From: Eublepharis macularius
Lineage: Eukaryota > Chordata > Lepidosauria > Squamata > Eublepharidae
Reading direction: 5' to 3'
DNA length: 64,000 bases
Assembly (NCBI RefSeq): GCF_028583425.1
Contig: NC_072791.1
Coordinates: 33,177,368-33,241,367, forward strand
Positions 42,639-55,300 of this stretch are shown piece by piece. The notes under the pieces are model-generated. The model made no database searches and was not told the DNA's origin. It worked only from the letters and a program-made list of their open reading frames with translations. Position 1 is the stretch's first letter. Each line of letters begins with the position of its first letter. A program made the position numbers and the translations under genes.

Positions 42639-42890
42639 GCCAGTTTGGTGTAGTGGTTAAGAACAGCAGGATTCTAATCTGGAGAACCGGGTTTGATTCC
42701 CCACTCCTTCACTTGAAGCCAGCTGGGTGATCGTGGGTCAGTCACAGCTCTTCCAGAGCTCTCTCAACTCCACCCACCTCACAGAGTGATTGTTGTGGGG
42801 AGAATAATAACATACTTTGTTAATTGCTCTGAGTGGGTATTAAGTTGTCCTGAAAGGCGGTATATAAATCGAATGTTGTTATAAATCAAA
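42639..42890 (+). mobile_element. tRNA-derived squamate SINE (Sauria-type)
   Basis: GCCAGTTTGGTGTAGTGGTT, GGGTTTGATTCCCCACTCC, TCACAGCTCTTCCAGAGCTC and GGCGGTATATAAATCGAATG. Nearly full length and close to the copy at 4986. It may lie within the DGLUCY 3' UTR, in opposite orientation. Confidence 0.85.
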
Positions 42891-43175
42891 TGTTACTATA
42901 AAGCTACGGTGATTTCGAATCTTGCTTATCACTTGGTGGTATTTCAGTTGGTTCTAATAACAGATACTATCCTTACCATTGCTTTGGGGTTTATCTAAAG
43001 TTAAGTAGTAGCATTGTGCTGATGCAACAGACTCCATCGTAGGGAAAATACCTTTCAGAAGCCATACAGGTAAGTTGTTTTTAGGATCAAGATAACAGAG
43101 GAGAGAAGCTATTCTCAACAAAGCAGTATTGTCTGCACTGTGCTAAAGACATACCAATGGATCACCACTTGAAAG

Positions 43176-43319
43176 TTATTTTAGAGTTTCCTCCAATAGC
43201 TTCTCAATTATAAAGGAATGAGTGTCATAGAATGGCAGGCCATCTACTTCCATTGCCAGACTGGCAGTTATTCCACTACGGACCTGGTGCTGCTGTAATA
43301 TGTTCAGTAACTTTTCTTC
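43176..43319 (-). CDS. DGLUCY: DGLUCY last coding exon and stop
   Basis: A 144-bp exon: acceptor TCTGTTCTAG, 47 codons, then TAA at 43176-43178. It encodes [20 protein letters not shown], then [20 protein letters not shown] and LLEETLK. It agrees in length and wording with the human C-terminus (EEKMLGILVQHKVRSG...MEVDGLPF). It is too short for a standard open-frame listing with a methionine start. Confidence 0.95.
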   Translation of the reverse strand, partial: EEKLLNILQQHQVRSGITASLAMEVDGLPFYDTHSFIIEKLLEETLK

Positions 43320-46300
43320 CTAGAACAGAAGTCAGACAGCATTGTCAATATCCCCCTCATTCAGGCACTGTTGATCATGACTGTCCCGCTAATGAGACTA
43401 CCCATTCATTTTTGTTTTCGTTAACACTACTGAAACACTGCAACTCTATTGTTCTCCCCTTAAATAATCTTTCATAATCTGATTTTATTTGCTCCAGTGG
43501 GCATCATTTGTATCTAAAGTATACAAACAGAAGGAAGAAAGATTTTTTATTCTCTTGTCTGATACGAGACATAAAAAAAGAAATAAAATGTAAACGTTAT
43601 ACAATTCTTTACAATTAAGAGCCTATGTATGCTCCATTAAACTACCAGAACACAAAATAAACATGGTACCCTATGACATGGGCAGGGAGCATTGACATGA
43701 CATCAGTGCTTGAAGTATGGGGGAAATGTAAGTGAAGACCTTAACAAAATCCCTACACTTCACCTTCTCAGTCCTCTCAATTTCTTCTGTCCTATTGGTC
43801 TTCAGACAAGCCACACCTCCAGCTCTGTTCTTTTAATGTTCTGTACAAATTACTCTTCGAATACGTGCATTGCCAAAAAACATGGGGAACCATTCACCTA
43901 CAACAGTAATCCTTTTTCTCTTTGTTCTAACAGAGCTTGTGAGAGACAGAGGCCTAGAAAGGGGAATGTATCGCAATTCTGAGCTGTACTCAACAGAGAA
44001 TCCCCCAAGGAAGGGGTATCAAATGAGATGCAGAATGAATGGCATGAGATGGCAGTGATACACAGGTTAGGAAACACCTGGAGATTTTGGAAATAGTGTT
44101 TAGTGAGGATGTGATGTCAGTGTCATGCCCTGTGATGTCACTTCCAGGTCAAGTGACAGTGTGAGGTTACTTCTGGATCACTTTTCTAAACCTGTCCTTT
44201 CCTGTGATGTCACTGCTGCCTTTCAAAATTCAAACACAAATTCCCTGAGGTTTATCAATTCCTGCCTCTCCCCTACTTTTCCCACCTTACAGTAGTTGTA
44301 GGCTTTCTAGCTCACAATTAAACCGGGAAAAGAATGTTAACTGTTGCATCACTTTACTTGTTTCTCCCTCTTTATATGCATCCCCCTCTAGCACTGACAA
44401 CTTGCCAGGTTAGGGTAGAAAGGTGGCATAGAAATGTTTTAACTAAACAAATAAAAAGAAGTGGGTGCTGATTTCGAAAGCTGTAAGAGACAGCACTGGG
44501 CCAGTTCTAATGTGCTCTGATGCAGCCATGAGCACTACTTTCCACTTGGATATAAGAACTCTACATAGGTCTTCCCTCAAAGTCAACTTAGGGCCAAGCT
44601 ACAAGTGACGAAGTACACTTGAACGGCAAGTGAACAGATTCACATGTAGCGCAAGTGAACGGAGGAACACATGTGAGTCTGTTCACTTGCCGTTCAAGTG
44701 TCATACTGTCACGCAGTTTCTACGCATCATTTAATATGTCAATCTGCTTCTGTTTTGTTACAGTCTTTTTTCAGCTTTTTATCAGATTTCTGCTTGTTTT
44801 CAAATGTCTGATGTATTGTTTATTGAATATCCCAGCCATTGATCATATTGACTTACATTGTGTAATCCACTTTGAGTCTCAGAGAGAAAGGCGGACAATA
44901 CATAACAAATAAATTGGATTAAATTATATCCACTACCCTAAGTTTGCTATCATGAAATCCATTTAGTCTATTCTTAAGTCATGTTAGAAGTGTCTTCAGA
45001 GCAGTTTTGACAGAGACAAGAAAGCAGGTTACCCAAAGTGATCTTTGGGATAGTGACAAAAAGTGATGCGTCTGTCAGGTATACATAAATATATTCAGCA
45101 CTGGGACAAGGACTAGATGGAACACTACGTTCTTAACAGGATATATGGAACAGGGCTACATTATCTCACGTAGGCACTTGGCTACAGTAGGAACTACCCC
45201 TACATTTGGGTGTGAGCTTTTAGTAAATTCTACAAACTTGAATGGGGTTTTTGTTTCCTTTTAAAATTTGTCTTTAATGGAAGGTAGTGCTGAACATCAG
45301 GAAAATTTATTCAGCTTTTATTGGTGGTGTTCACAGTAAAAGCCATCATGCCAGGGAAATTTTAATTTTTTTTTCCTCTAGAGATTTGCTCTCATTAACT
45401 TTTAAGATTTTTCGACTGAAACTTTAAAGTGTCTTTCCATTATCTAATTACTAAGAAAGCTTGACTTCGACATATAAGAGGCAACTGAGGGATCCATCTG
45501 TGATAAATTGTTGTTCTTTGCAACCTCTCATTAAATAAATATTAAACTATGATATCTTTCATACTAATGTTGTTTACAGTGTACAGACCTCATGATTTCA
45601 GTGTCAGGTGTGCCAGCGTTATAATGACTGACTTTCTCCCTCAAATGCTTCTAATGCTTTCCGAACAATTATGGAAGTCCAAAATATGAAAGGGAAACTG
45701 GAACACACAGAGTGTGTCAAAGACAAACTAGGGACAGCCAGGGAAGAAGCGATAGACATTGTGCTGAACAATGCACAGTTTGACAGCAAGAGAGGAGGTG
45801 AAGAGAGACGGGAATGCTGAAGAAATAATGGAAGCAGGAAGATGGACTCAAGTCAAGCTGGAATGCAGGAAACTCTGGTCAAATCTGGAAGGCGGAACAG
45901 AAGAACAAGCTGGCAGAATAATATGTAATGCTTGACCCACAATATAAAGGGGAGCAGTAGCATTAAGAACAATTGGGAAGGAAATGTTTTAGCTGTCCCA
46001 GCAATTTCTTCCAACTGATCCTCATGCAATATTGATACTATGATTTAGCAATATGAGATGGTACTACTGCAGAACGGATTGAAGGTTACTCTTCTCTGTA
46101 ACCTTAGGAAATCTTCGGTTTAATCACAATTTGTCAAGATGTCTGATTTGGGTGGATTTCCTAAACCATAAAGTCTTCAGTCTTGGAGTAGTATATAAGA
46201 GGAGGGGAAAGTGAGGAACTGCACAAGTCAAGGACTTCCAGCTCTTTCTCATCAGGAACACAATATAGTTAGTGACACGGAAAATAGCTACTGTGTGTGG

Positions 46301-49300
46301 TTTGTGAGGACCTGACTTAAAACATCTCTCCCCCATTTTAATATGTTCTTATTTTCAAACAATAGCAGAAAGTCAATACCCAATAACGTATTTTTAAACT
46401 ATTTAGGGAAAACACCTCAGACTTTAGAATCTGTTTTCCTTTCTTAAATTTGGAAACATAGATCACACCTGCCAATGTATGTGCTAGCAGTTTCACATGT
46501 CATTCTATATTATGTTTCACTGCAGGTTCTATTAAGCAAAATCATTCTCAGTTTCAATCTCATCCATCAAGCATCACCAGAAGAGTCGTTTTTACCACCT
46601 GAAATATAATTAAATGAAAAATATACTATATTGTAATATAAAAGACTGAAACTACAAATGGGGGGAAATTTGGTGAAATGTTAATTGTTTTTTCTATTTT
46701 ACAGAAAATGTATGTTTTAATTTCTTAATTATTAGGAGCAATGGTTGAGAGGTAAATCAGAAATAGTAGCTGTGGCCCTTTGTATGAAATGGGTTTCTGC
46801 TATTATTTCTATTTTCGATTAGGGTGAATAGGCTGGAGGGAATGATTTCAAGTGTAGAATGGGTAGGTCGAGATGGTTGAATCTTTCTACTGCCCACATT
46901 TTCTATCCCTGAAACTGGTTTCCTGTAGCCATTTTTTTTCTCATGAGGATGTAAAAGGGGAAAAGAAGTAGGGAAGATGGTTCAGGTTATTCCTGAAGTT
47001 GTAGTATAAATGGTCTTCTCTGCCCTGTTTTACAGGAGTTCAGCACAGTCCACATTCTAACTTACTGGTGGAGACAATAGTGTAGTCTTAACATGATTTC
47101 CCACAGTCGTGGCCAATTTGTTAACGGAAGAAGTTCCTGGTCATCCTCAGCAACTTTTTTCCCGCAAGGTGGAACTCAAGTACTGTTTTAAAATACTGTG
47201 TTTTAAATTTTTTTGTAAGTTTTACTTACAACTCAGGAAGCATCAAAATGTCAAATTTAGGTTGGAAATTAGATAACGCTTCATAATTAGAAGTGGAAGA
47301 GTGGAACAGTCTCTACAGGATCCTGGAACAGGGATGTAAAAATTTGTCAGATGCAAGTTAGGTGGACAAAGTTGTGCTAGTTGTGACTGACATCTCATGA
47401 TTTCAGTTCTGATGCTTTCGTGGCAATAAAAAAATGGTTTGTTCCTCACATATAAACTTGGATAGTCTCCCCCGCCTCCACCCAGTATTTATTGTGGAAT
47501 ATTACCAGAGAAAGGCTTGTTGGGTGGCATCTGGTGTAGACACTCAATTAGTCTCTTGGGGTTGGCTCACTGGATGAGGGCTTGTTCTTATCTTTCAACC
47601 CCTAAATGGATTGTGGCCAGGCTACCTGAAGGATCACCTCCTCCCATTTTGTTCAACCTGGCCAGTTAAGAGTTTTGCCTCACAAGCTCTGCTCTCTCTG
47701 CCCCCAGCCTTCGGATGTAAGGCAGGTGGCAACCAGAGACAGAGTCTTTTCAATAGTCGCAGTTTGCTTATGGAATGTCCTTCCCCTTCAGGCTCACCTG
47801 GATCCTACATTCCTTTTTTCAAAATATTACTGTTCACCCAAGCTTTCAATTAAAAGGTTGATTTTTTTAAAGCTATTTTAGTCTGGAAACTATTTTTAGC
47901 TGTCAGTCGTCTGTTTTTATGGTCTGTGTTTTATGCTGAGCTGGTTTTTTCAATGCCGGATTTTAATTAATTCCTTTTAATGTTTTAATTATTTTGTATT
48001 TTGTAAGCCACCTCAGGGAGGTTACAAAATTTTCTAAATAAATGAATCAGTTTTACTCAAGTTCATTGTATGCTTGAACTTATTTTGGATCGGGAAAGAG
48101 TTTTCATCCTAATCAGGCTAGCAGCCTTTTATTTTTTCCATTTTTTCCCTTGCTATATGTCATTTTGCTCAATTGCTATTTGGTCTACAAGTAGATGATC
48201 TCTCTTGGAGACATGCTGTCTTCAGATTGTTCAAGTGGATTGTGAGGTGTTATGCTCAGTTCTTGGAAAGTGTACCAATGGCTATTTGTCTCTTTCAGCT
48301 TTTTTATTTTATATATGTATCATCTACTGAGTTATGTTGTGATCTAACAGACACACTCCTTGCTTTAAAATTAGGGACCTAAATGCTAGATTCAGTTTGC
48401 TTCTATGCTGAATATAGGAATAAAAGTATAGAGGTGTTTCTAGTCTCATATAAACTTCAGAATCTTTGGGGAGACCGAAATTACCAGTATCCAAGCTACA
48501 CAGCATTCGAGTCAGATCTAAAATATTGCTGCTTTTTATCTTTTGCTCCATTCGCCTCTGGTACAACCCGAGATGTATTTTTGCACCTAACACAGTTTAA
48601 CCTAATTAAGTTAACATGATATTTTTTTTGCTCAATATTAAGAAAGCTACATTGTGTATTCTTGGACTTTCCATCAGACATAACATCTCTGCCCCCTCTG
48701 TTTTTTACATTTATAATAGAAAAGTTCTGGTGCCCTCCAAAACTGGCTGTCTCATTTGTGATTTTTTTGAGAGAATGTGTAAGTACCATTATTTCCTTTA
48801 TTAGCTCCTTCTCTGGAGACACTTAACCGAGCTTATTTCCCATGGCTATCCAATAATCACAAAAAACTGAGGGGACAAATGTCAATATCCCACGATACTC
48901 TTTCTGAATAATCCTCTTCAAAGGTAATACCTTAACCACAGATGGAAGTGCTGATGTCCAGCTCACTTTCTCAGACAATCTGGAGAATCCAACAGCTTTC
49001 CTCAAATAGCACTCATGTACTTCACAGGTATTGAGAATATAAAGTGCACAAGCAACAGCATAGCCTCCCCAATTTGAAACCCCTAAAAGAAAAAAAAAAT
49101 CCATAAACTGGAATACTAAAGCTTTAAATGCTGCTATGATTTGAACAATTAGTCAATCACACAATGCATGAGGAAGAGGGTTGCCAACTCTCACAGATAA
49201 TTCAGTTCTAACAGCTGCACAATAAGAAGAATTTAGAAGATGCATCTTTTCCCATCCCTTTGTAATCATGCCAGATTCTAGTCTTTTAAGAAAGATACAA

Positions 49301-52300
49301 GAAAAAACTGTTGATAAACTGTTGACAAACTATTTTTCAGCGAGAAAAATAAAACGCTGCATGCTATTGAACAGTTTGCTTAAGTTTAACCATTGAATTT
49401 CCTGATCTAAAGAGATACTTTGAAATATTTGGTTGAACTGTATCTCCTTCAGATCCAGCACTTATCTGACCCAGAGATTAATCCCTAAACAAAGGCATAA
49501 TTTTAACAAGAGATCATAAATTAAACGATCAGAGACTGCTTTCCAGTGCTTGTGTGGTGTTTTTAAAGGATGGCTATGAAGACTAAAACTTAGTTTGTAT
49601 TCCTTAAGGGTGGGTCATAGTGCAGGAAAATCTATTTGTTGAACTTCACATGCTCTGCAAATGTAACTGTTTAGATCTGAGGATGATTGTTATACTATAT
49701 TCAGGAATGGCAGGTGGAAAGTAATGAACAAATTATGGCTGATGTAAAAATGCACTGGATCCATTATGGTTGCATATAGTCAAAAAGGTTCTATGCACCT
49801 AACACAGCCCTCTTGGATCCAGATGAACTTCTGCAGCCTGCCACCTACTACAGGAAATTAACTCTTTGTGATACTGCCTGCCCACTTCAGGCTGGACCTG
49901 GATCTCTGCTGCATGTGTGGTGATGACGAGGGGTGGGCAATCTTGGAGTCATATACCAGTTAATTAGCTAGAATTATGCTGATCTGGCATAATCCAGCTA
50001 TATCAGTTCAAACAGAAGAAAATTGGATCAGATCTGGGAAGCTGGATACTGATGAGCGGGATTAAACCAAGTTTATTTGGTTTAATCCATCAAACACTGC
50101 AGGCTGGCTTCTCCAAGCATTTTTTTCTTTTCAAGCATGGGGGTGGGACAAGACTGTTTCCCTTAACCCATGCCCTCACAAGCTCCCCATGCTCCCACCT
50201 GGCTCCTTTCTCAGCCTCTCTGCCTGCTGCCTCCTGTTCCCCGCCATCCTCATAGCTTGTGCTACTTTCTGAGTCCTGCCATGGACTCATGGAGCTTGCC
50301 TTGGCACTTCAAGCCAGTTTGTGCCATTCCCCCTCACTCCTGCTCTGCCTCAACCGCCTGTTTTTTCCCCACAGGGGGGCTGTGGATTCACCCCTGAGCT
50401 CCAAAAGAGCTCGTCAAGCCAACTTGGACAACTGCCTTATCCACCCTCCCCCACTTTTTTCAGTTTGGGATTCTCTGGTTTGACATTGGTGCCTGTGTTT
50501 CACTTTGGTTCTGTTGAGCGTTGTTGGTTCAGCTTGCATTGGGAGTGGGACTTGCATTGGGACTGAATTTTGGCCAGGGGCTACTATTGCTTAAAGTTTC
50601 TGTTTGCTTGGAAAGCCTTGGAAATGTTTCCCCCATAGAAAACAGTGCAGTGTGTGACTGGGGGCACCTTGTTCAGGGGGCCATAAAATTAGCAAATTGT
50701 TTCCCCAGAATCATGGAAGAAACACCATTGTCCTCCTGTGGGGTGATATTTAACAGGCTGCTGGGATAACAAGCCTGGTGTCAAATTCTGGATGCTACAT
50801 GACTTCCCCATCTTGAAAGTTCCTGGTCATGCACAACAGATTACAATTAGAATGAAAGCAAATTACAGACATTAATTAAGGATACGTATCTATTGACATA
50901 ATGTTTGGGATATGATGTGCACTGGAGGATTTGTAAGATGTGTACATCAACCACCAAATTAATATCTACCGTAAATGATCCATTTTGGTTTGTTCATATC
51001 TTACCTGCTACAACTGCAAAATCAGCTTCCACATCACAAGCAATAATTTCTCCATTTTGAATGTACTTCTTCACAGCTTCTTTTATTTTTCCCATTCCTA
51101 ATTCATTTCCTCCATCTCCAATGCCTAAATTAAAATGGGAAAAGTCACATTTTGAATCTCATACAAATGTCCAACTATGAACTTTTAGGGGGTTTTTTTG
51201 TTTAGGGATTTTTTTGTTAATAAACAGCTGGGTACTTCAATTACCAAACCAATTAAGGCTGAGAATTTTCTCTGAAGCCACTTTGGTTCTATTAATATTC
51301 TTCAGTGGTAGCAGAAAACAATTGTTCTTTCCTATTGGACAGAAGGGAAAGTGAAAGGAGCAAGATTTTGTATGAAATGCCTCAAAGACAGACTGCCCGC
51401 AATGTGTGGAGGAAGAAAGTAAAACTAGTCCTTGATCCTCTAATCCTTGAGCCTCTAGCATTTAACTCACAAGGTTCTATCTCATCTAAGGACGCTGCAA
51501 AAATGTGAGTCATTTAAACTTTCCTTGCTTGCTGTTTTGTGTTGAGTTGAATACCTTATCTGTATCACTTCAATTATTTGCTCACATTTAAAAATAAATA
51601 GCATTTCAAGCAGTTGTGCATTTGCCTCGGGGCAATTTCCAAAATGGTGGTTGGCTGGGTAGCTGCCGCTGACATATACCATTTATTGGCTTGCTTGGAT
51701 TATACATGCCCTGGAGTCATCATGAGCAGGTCACATAGGGTCTTCATGGGCAGCTAGTTTACAGTAGAGGCATGCAATCTGGGTTCAGTATTTGGTAAAA
51801 AAAAAAATACTGAATTTTACCTGATTCAGAAAATTCTATATTACTGAACTTAAAAAGGATTACCGAATGATTACTGAATTAATTTAAGTTTGCCAAATTT
51901 ATTCGGTAAAATTCGGTGAGCTTCAGAAATTGTAGCTGGGCTGTTCCTTTGCTAAAGAACAGCCAAGAAATTTTGCTTCCCATCCTTTTTAATCAGATGG
52001 GAGGGGGAGAAGGGAGTGAGGAGTGAGGCAGAGGCAGAAGGGAAGGGGAAGTCAGTGCAGGAGCTCTCCTTCTCTGGCCAATGGGATTCTCAAAAAGCCA
52101 AGTTGCACCTGCCCAATGTGTGTACTCTCTGCACCCTCGATCAGCTCCAGGTGACTTTGAGTTACCAATCATGTACTTCACCTCCTCTCCTCTCCAGTAG
52201 TTCACACTAGACCCTCTTCCACCTGCGCTCCAGTGACAGGGAAGGTGAGCTAGTTGGTGTGTCCTGAACTGAGACAGATAGGTTCCTGTTGACTGGCAGT

Positions 52301-55300
52301 GCTCGTCGCTGAAGGAGGGTCAAGCCCTGTTGTGATTATTTCATCCTCTTCCCTTGAGCTGTCTGCTTTGTTGGGGCTGGCTGTGCCTGACTGACCCACG
52401 TCACAGGCAGTATCTCAGTCTCCAGGACAGTGCAAAATGGAGGCTGACTCCCTGCAGGGCAGTTTAAGAAAGGCACTCTCAAGGAGTCAGCCTCCATTTT
52501 GCTCTGTCCTGGAGATTGAGATACTGCCTGTGACGTGGGTCAGTCAGGCACAGCCAGCCCCAACAAAGCAGACAGCTCAAGGGAAGAGGATGAAATAATC
52601 ACAACAGGGCTTGACCCTCCTTCAGCGACGAGCACTGCCAGTCAACAGGAACCTATCTGTCTCAGTTCAGGACACACCAACTAGCTCACCTTCCCTGTCA
52701 CTGGAGCGCAGGTGGAAGAGGGTCTAGTGTGAACTACTGGAGAGGAGGTGAAGTACATGATTAGTAACTCAAAGTCACCTGGAGCTGATCAAGGGTGCAG
52801 AGAGTACACACATTGGGCAGGTGCAACTTGGCAGCAAAATGAACACCTCAGTGATAAAAGGCAGAGAGGAGGCGCAACCAGTTGTGGAAGCAATGAGTTG
52901 AATCACCCTCAACCCTGCCATCACTGAACCTGACTCTGCCTAGCACTTGCGACCCTGGACAGAGGTCATCCTTCACGCGGTAAAGATTCTCAACTTTCCT
53001 GTTCGTAGCAGGAGTGGAAGCTGGTTTTAAATTCAGGTCCTTCAGCAGTTTCACAAAACCTTCAATCACAGGGAAGGAGATAGCAGGAGTAGAACCAGAG
53101 TAAATATGTTGCAGGATTTTATCCATGAACTTTGGTTCAGCAGAAGTCACATCAACCTCCAGAGCCTTAGCCATACGTTGCAGGAATTTACACCCTAAAG
53201 GCATACGTAGGGGATGCATCCTCCAAAGGGCCAATCTCTCCCTCAGGAGAATCTGATAAGGGAGAATCACTGGATCTATTACGTTCCATACCAGCATCCA
53301 CATCTGGTTCCAAAGGGTGTGGGGTCCATCTGGAGCCTGCATAGGAATGAGCTCTCATGGAAGGAGATCTGGATTCCCTTCTAGAAGGACGATCCGAATA
53401 ACAGGAGCCCCCCCCCCCTGTAGTGGCAATGAGAGGTCCTTTCATCAGGCAGGTGATGTTCTCTCAAATAGCTTCTTTAAGAGTAGGGGCTCATCCTGTA
53501 TCTGGAACGCCCTCTGCGTTCCTGAGATGATCGAGAGGACCAGAAACCATGGGACAGTGATCTAGGACATCCCGATGGGGTGGGAGGTTTGTCCACAAGA
53601 ATGACATCCTCCTCATGGCTGCTCTTGGAGTGAGGGGGCACTGTGGGGCGATGGATGATCCCCCGATCCCCTGTGCTTCTTTCCAAGGGGTTCAGAACCA
53701 ATGTCCCCCGATCATTCAGGAGGATTTTGAGCCAAGAGCATACTTTCTAGGATAGTTTTATCATGTTTAGATGATTGATGCTTCCTCTTTTTCTCTTCTT
53801 CTTAAGGTCAGAGTGGACTGGTTCTGGAACTCATGTCGGATCCGATGGCATCGGAACCAAAGCAGGGTCTTCATGCTGTTGTGGTGAAGGTTGGTCCAAG
53901 ATGGTAATTGGAGCCGACGGCACTTCACTTCGGGGAGTCTTGGAACTGGAGGCTCACGAAGGAGCATCATCCCGTCGGACCCGAGGGGAAGAGATGACCA
54001 CAGTCGACGTCAAAGGCGTTCGACTGCGAGGTGTCTTTGAGCCTGATGATATCTTACCTGAGATGGTTGAGATCGGTTCTGAGGCACTTCGGACCGAAGT
54101 CGGGGTCAAACACAGTGGTGGTCTAGGCTCCGAATGAGGTGGAGAAGAGTGGGAACACGGTGTTTTAGAGCTGGTTGAAGCTAGACCAGGTCGGGTAGTG
54201 GAACCGGGCAAGGCAGAAGATTGTGCCTTAGCCGGTGGGTCCGTTGCTTCCATAGCACATTTCCACAAGGAAGCTTGCAGCCTACCCACCCTCTCAGATC
54301 TGACCTTTGAGGTGAAGGCTCAACAATGCTTACAAGTTTGCCTATTGTGGGTCTCACCCAAGCAATAAAGGCAGCTCAAATGGCCATCAGACTTAGTCAT
54401 CTTTCTGTTGCAGGAGACACACCATTTGAAGAGCGCTCTTTCTGACCTCGTCGAAAGATTTCACGAGCGGAAGAGCTATGAACCTCTTTCATCGGTGGCA
54501 AAAGAGGAACTGATGGTATGTCGGGGGCGCCCCACCTCTTAGACACCATTTTTGGTGGGAAAGAACGGCCGCGCATGCGTGCAGAGAGGCAGGGGCACCC
54601 CCTGGTGGCATTGAACTATAAAATCTCTGAAATTGGCAGGCCTGTGTGTGCGCAGTCCCATGTGGGTCTGCACAGGAACACCATAGATGACTCTTGAGTA
54701 TAAGTAAGTAATATTCTGTGGCTTAGACATGCTGTTATATATTCTGTTTATGTTTCTTTATGTATTGTTTATTGTCTTTTTCTTTTCAAATAAAAATTAA
54801 AGAACCAAAAATGCCTACATTCAGTTAATATAAACGAAAATGAAGATGTTCAATTTTGGGAGTCTACCAAAGTAATTGCAAGCCAAACCTAATAAACACT
54901 GAGTAAGTCAGGCAAAATGAGCAGCGCTAGAATAGAGACAAGCCACACATCTCCCTAACTTAAGCAAAAATGAAACATTTTCTTTTACACTGATTTTTTA
55001 AAGAAGTACAACTTATGAAAGATGGGGAAAGCTGTGCAAAAAAAGTACATGCATGGAATATGTTAAATCCACTAGAGCACATTCCAAAACAAGAGACTTT
55101 TTTGGGTTTGCAAACAAATTGTCATACAAAACACAGTGGTGACTGAGCACCCTGATCTCAAAACATGCAAAATAAAACACACAAAACAGGGTAGCATGCC
55201 CAGTGAAGTTCTCTCTCCAAAACCCAGATTAGTACAGATAGACCAGCCAAGAGAATGTACGTTGAATCTTGTCTGGAATTAGTAATAATATGAATAATGA

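Noticed and set aside
48823-48930. DGLUCY ending by read-through past VVK
   Set aside because: The sequence leaves the family after a good GT donor, and the expected family C-terminus is found as a separate exon at 43176-43319.
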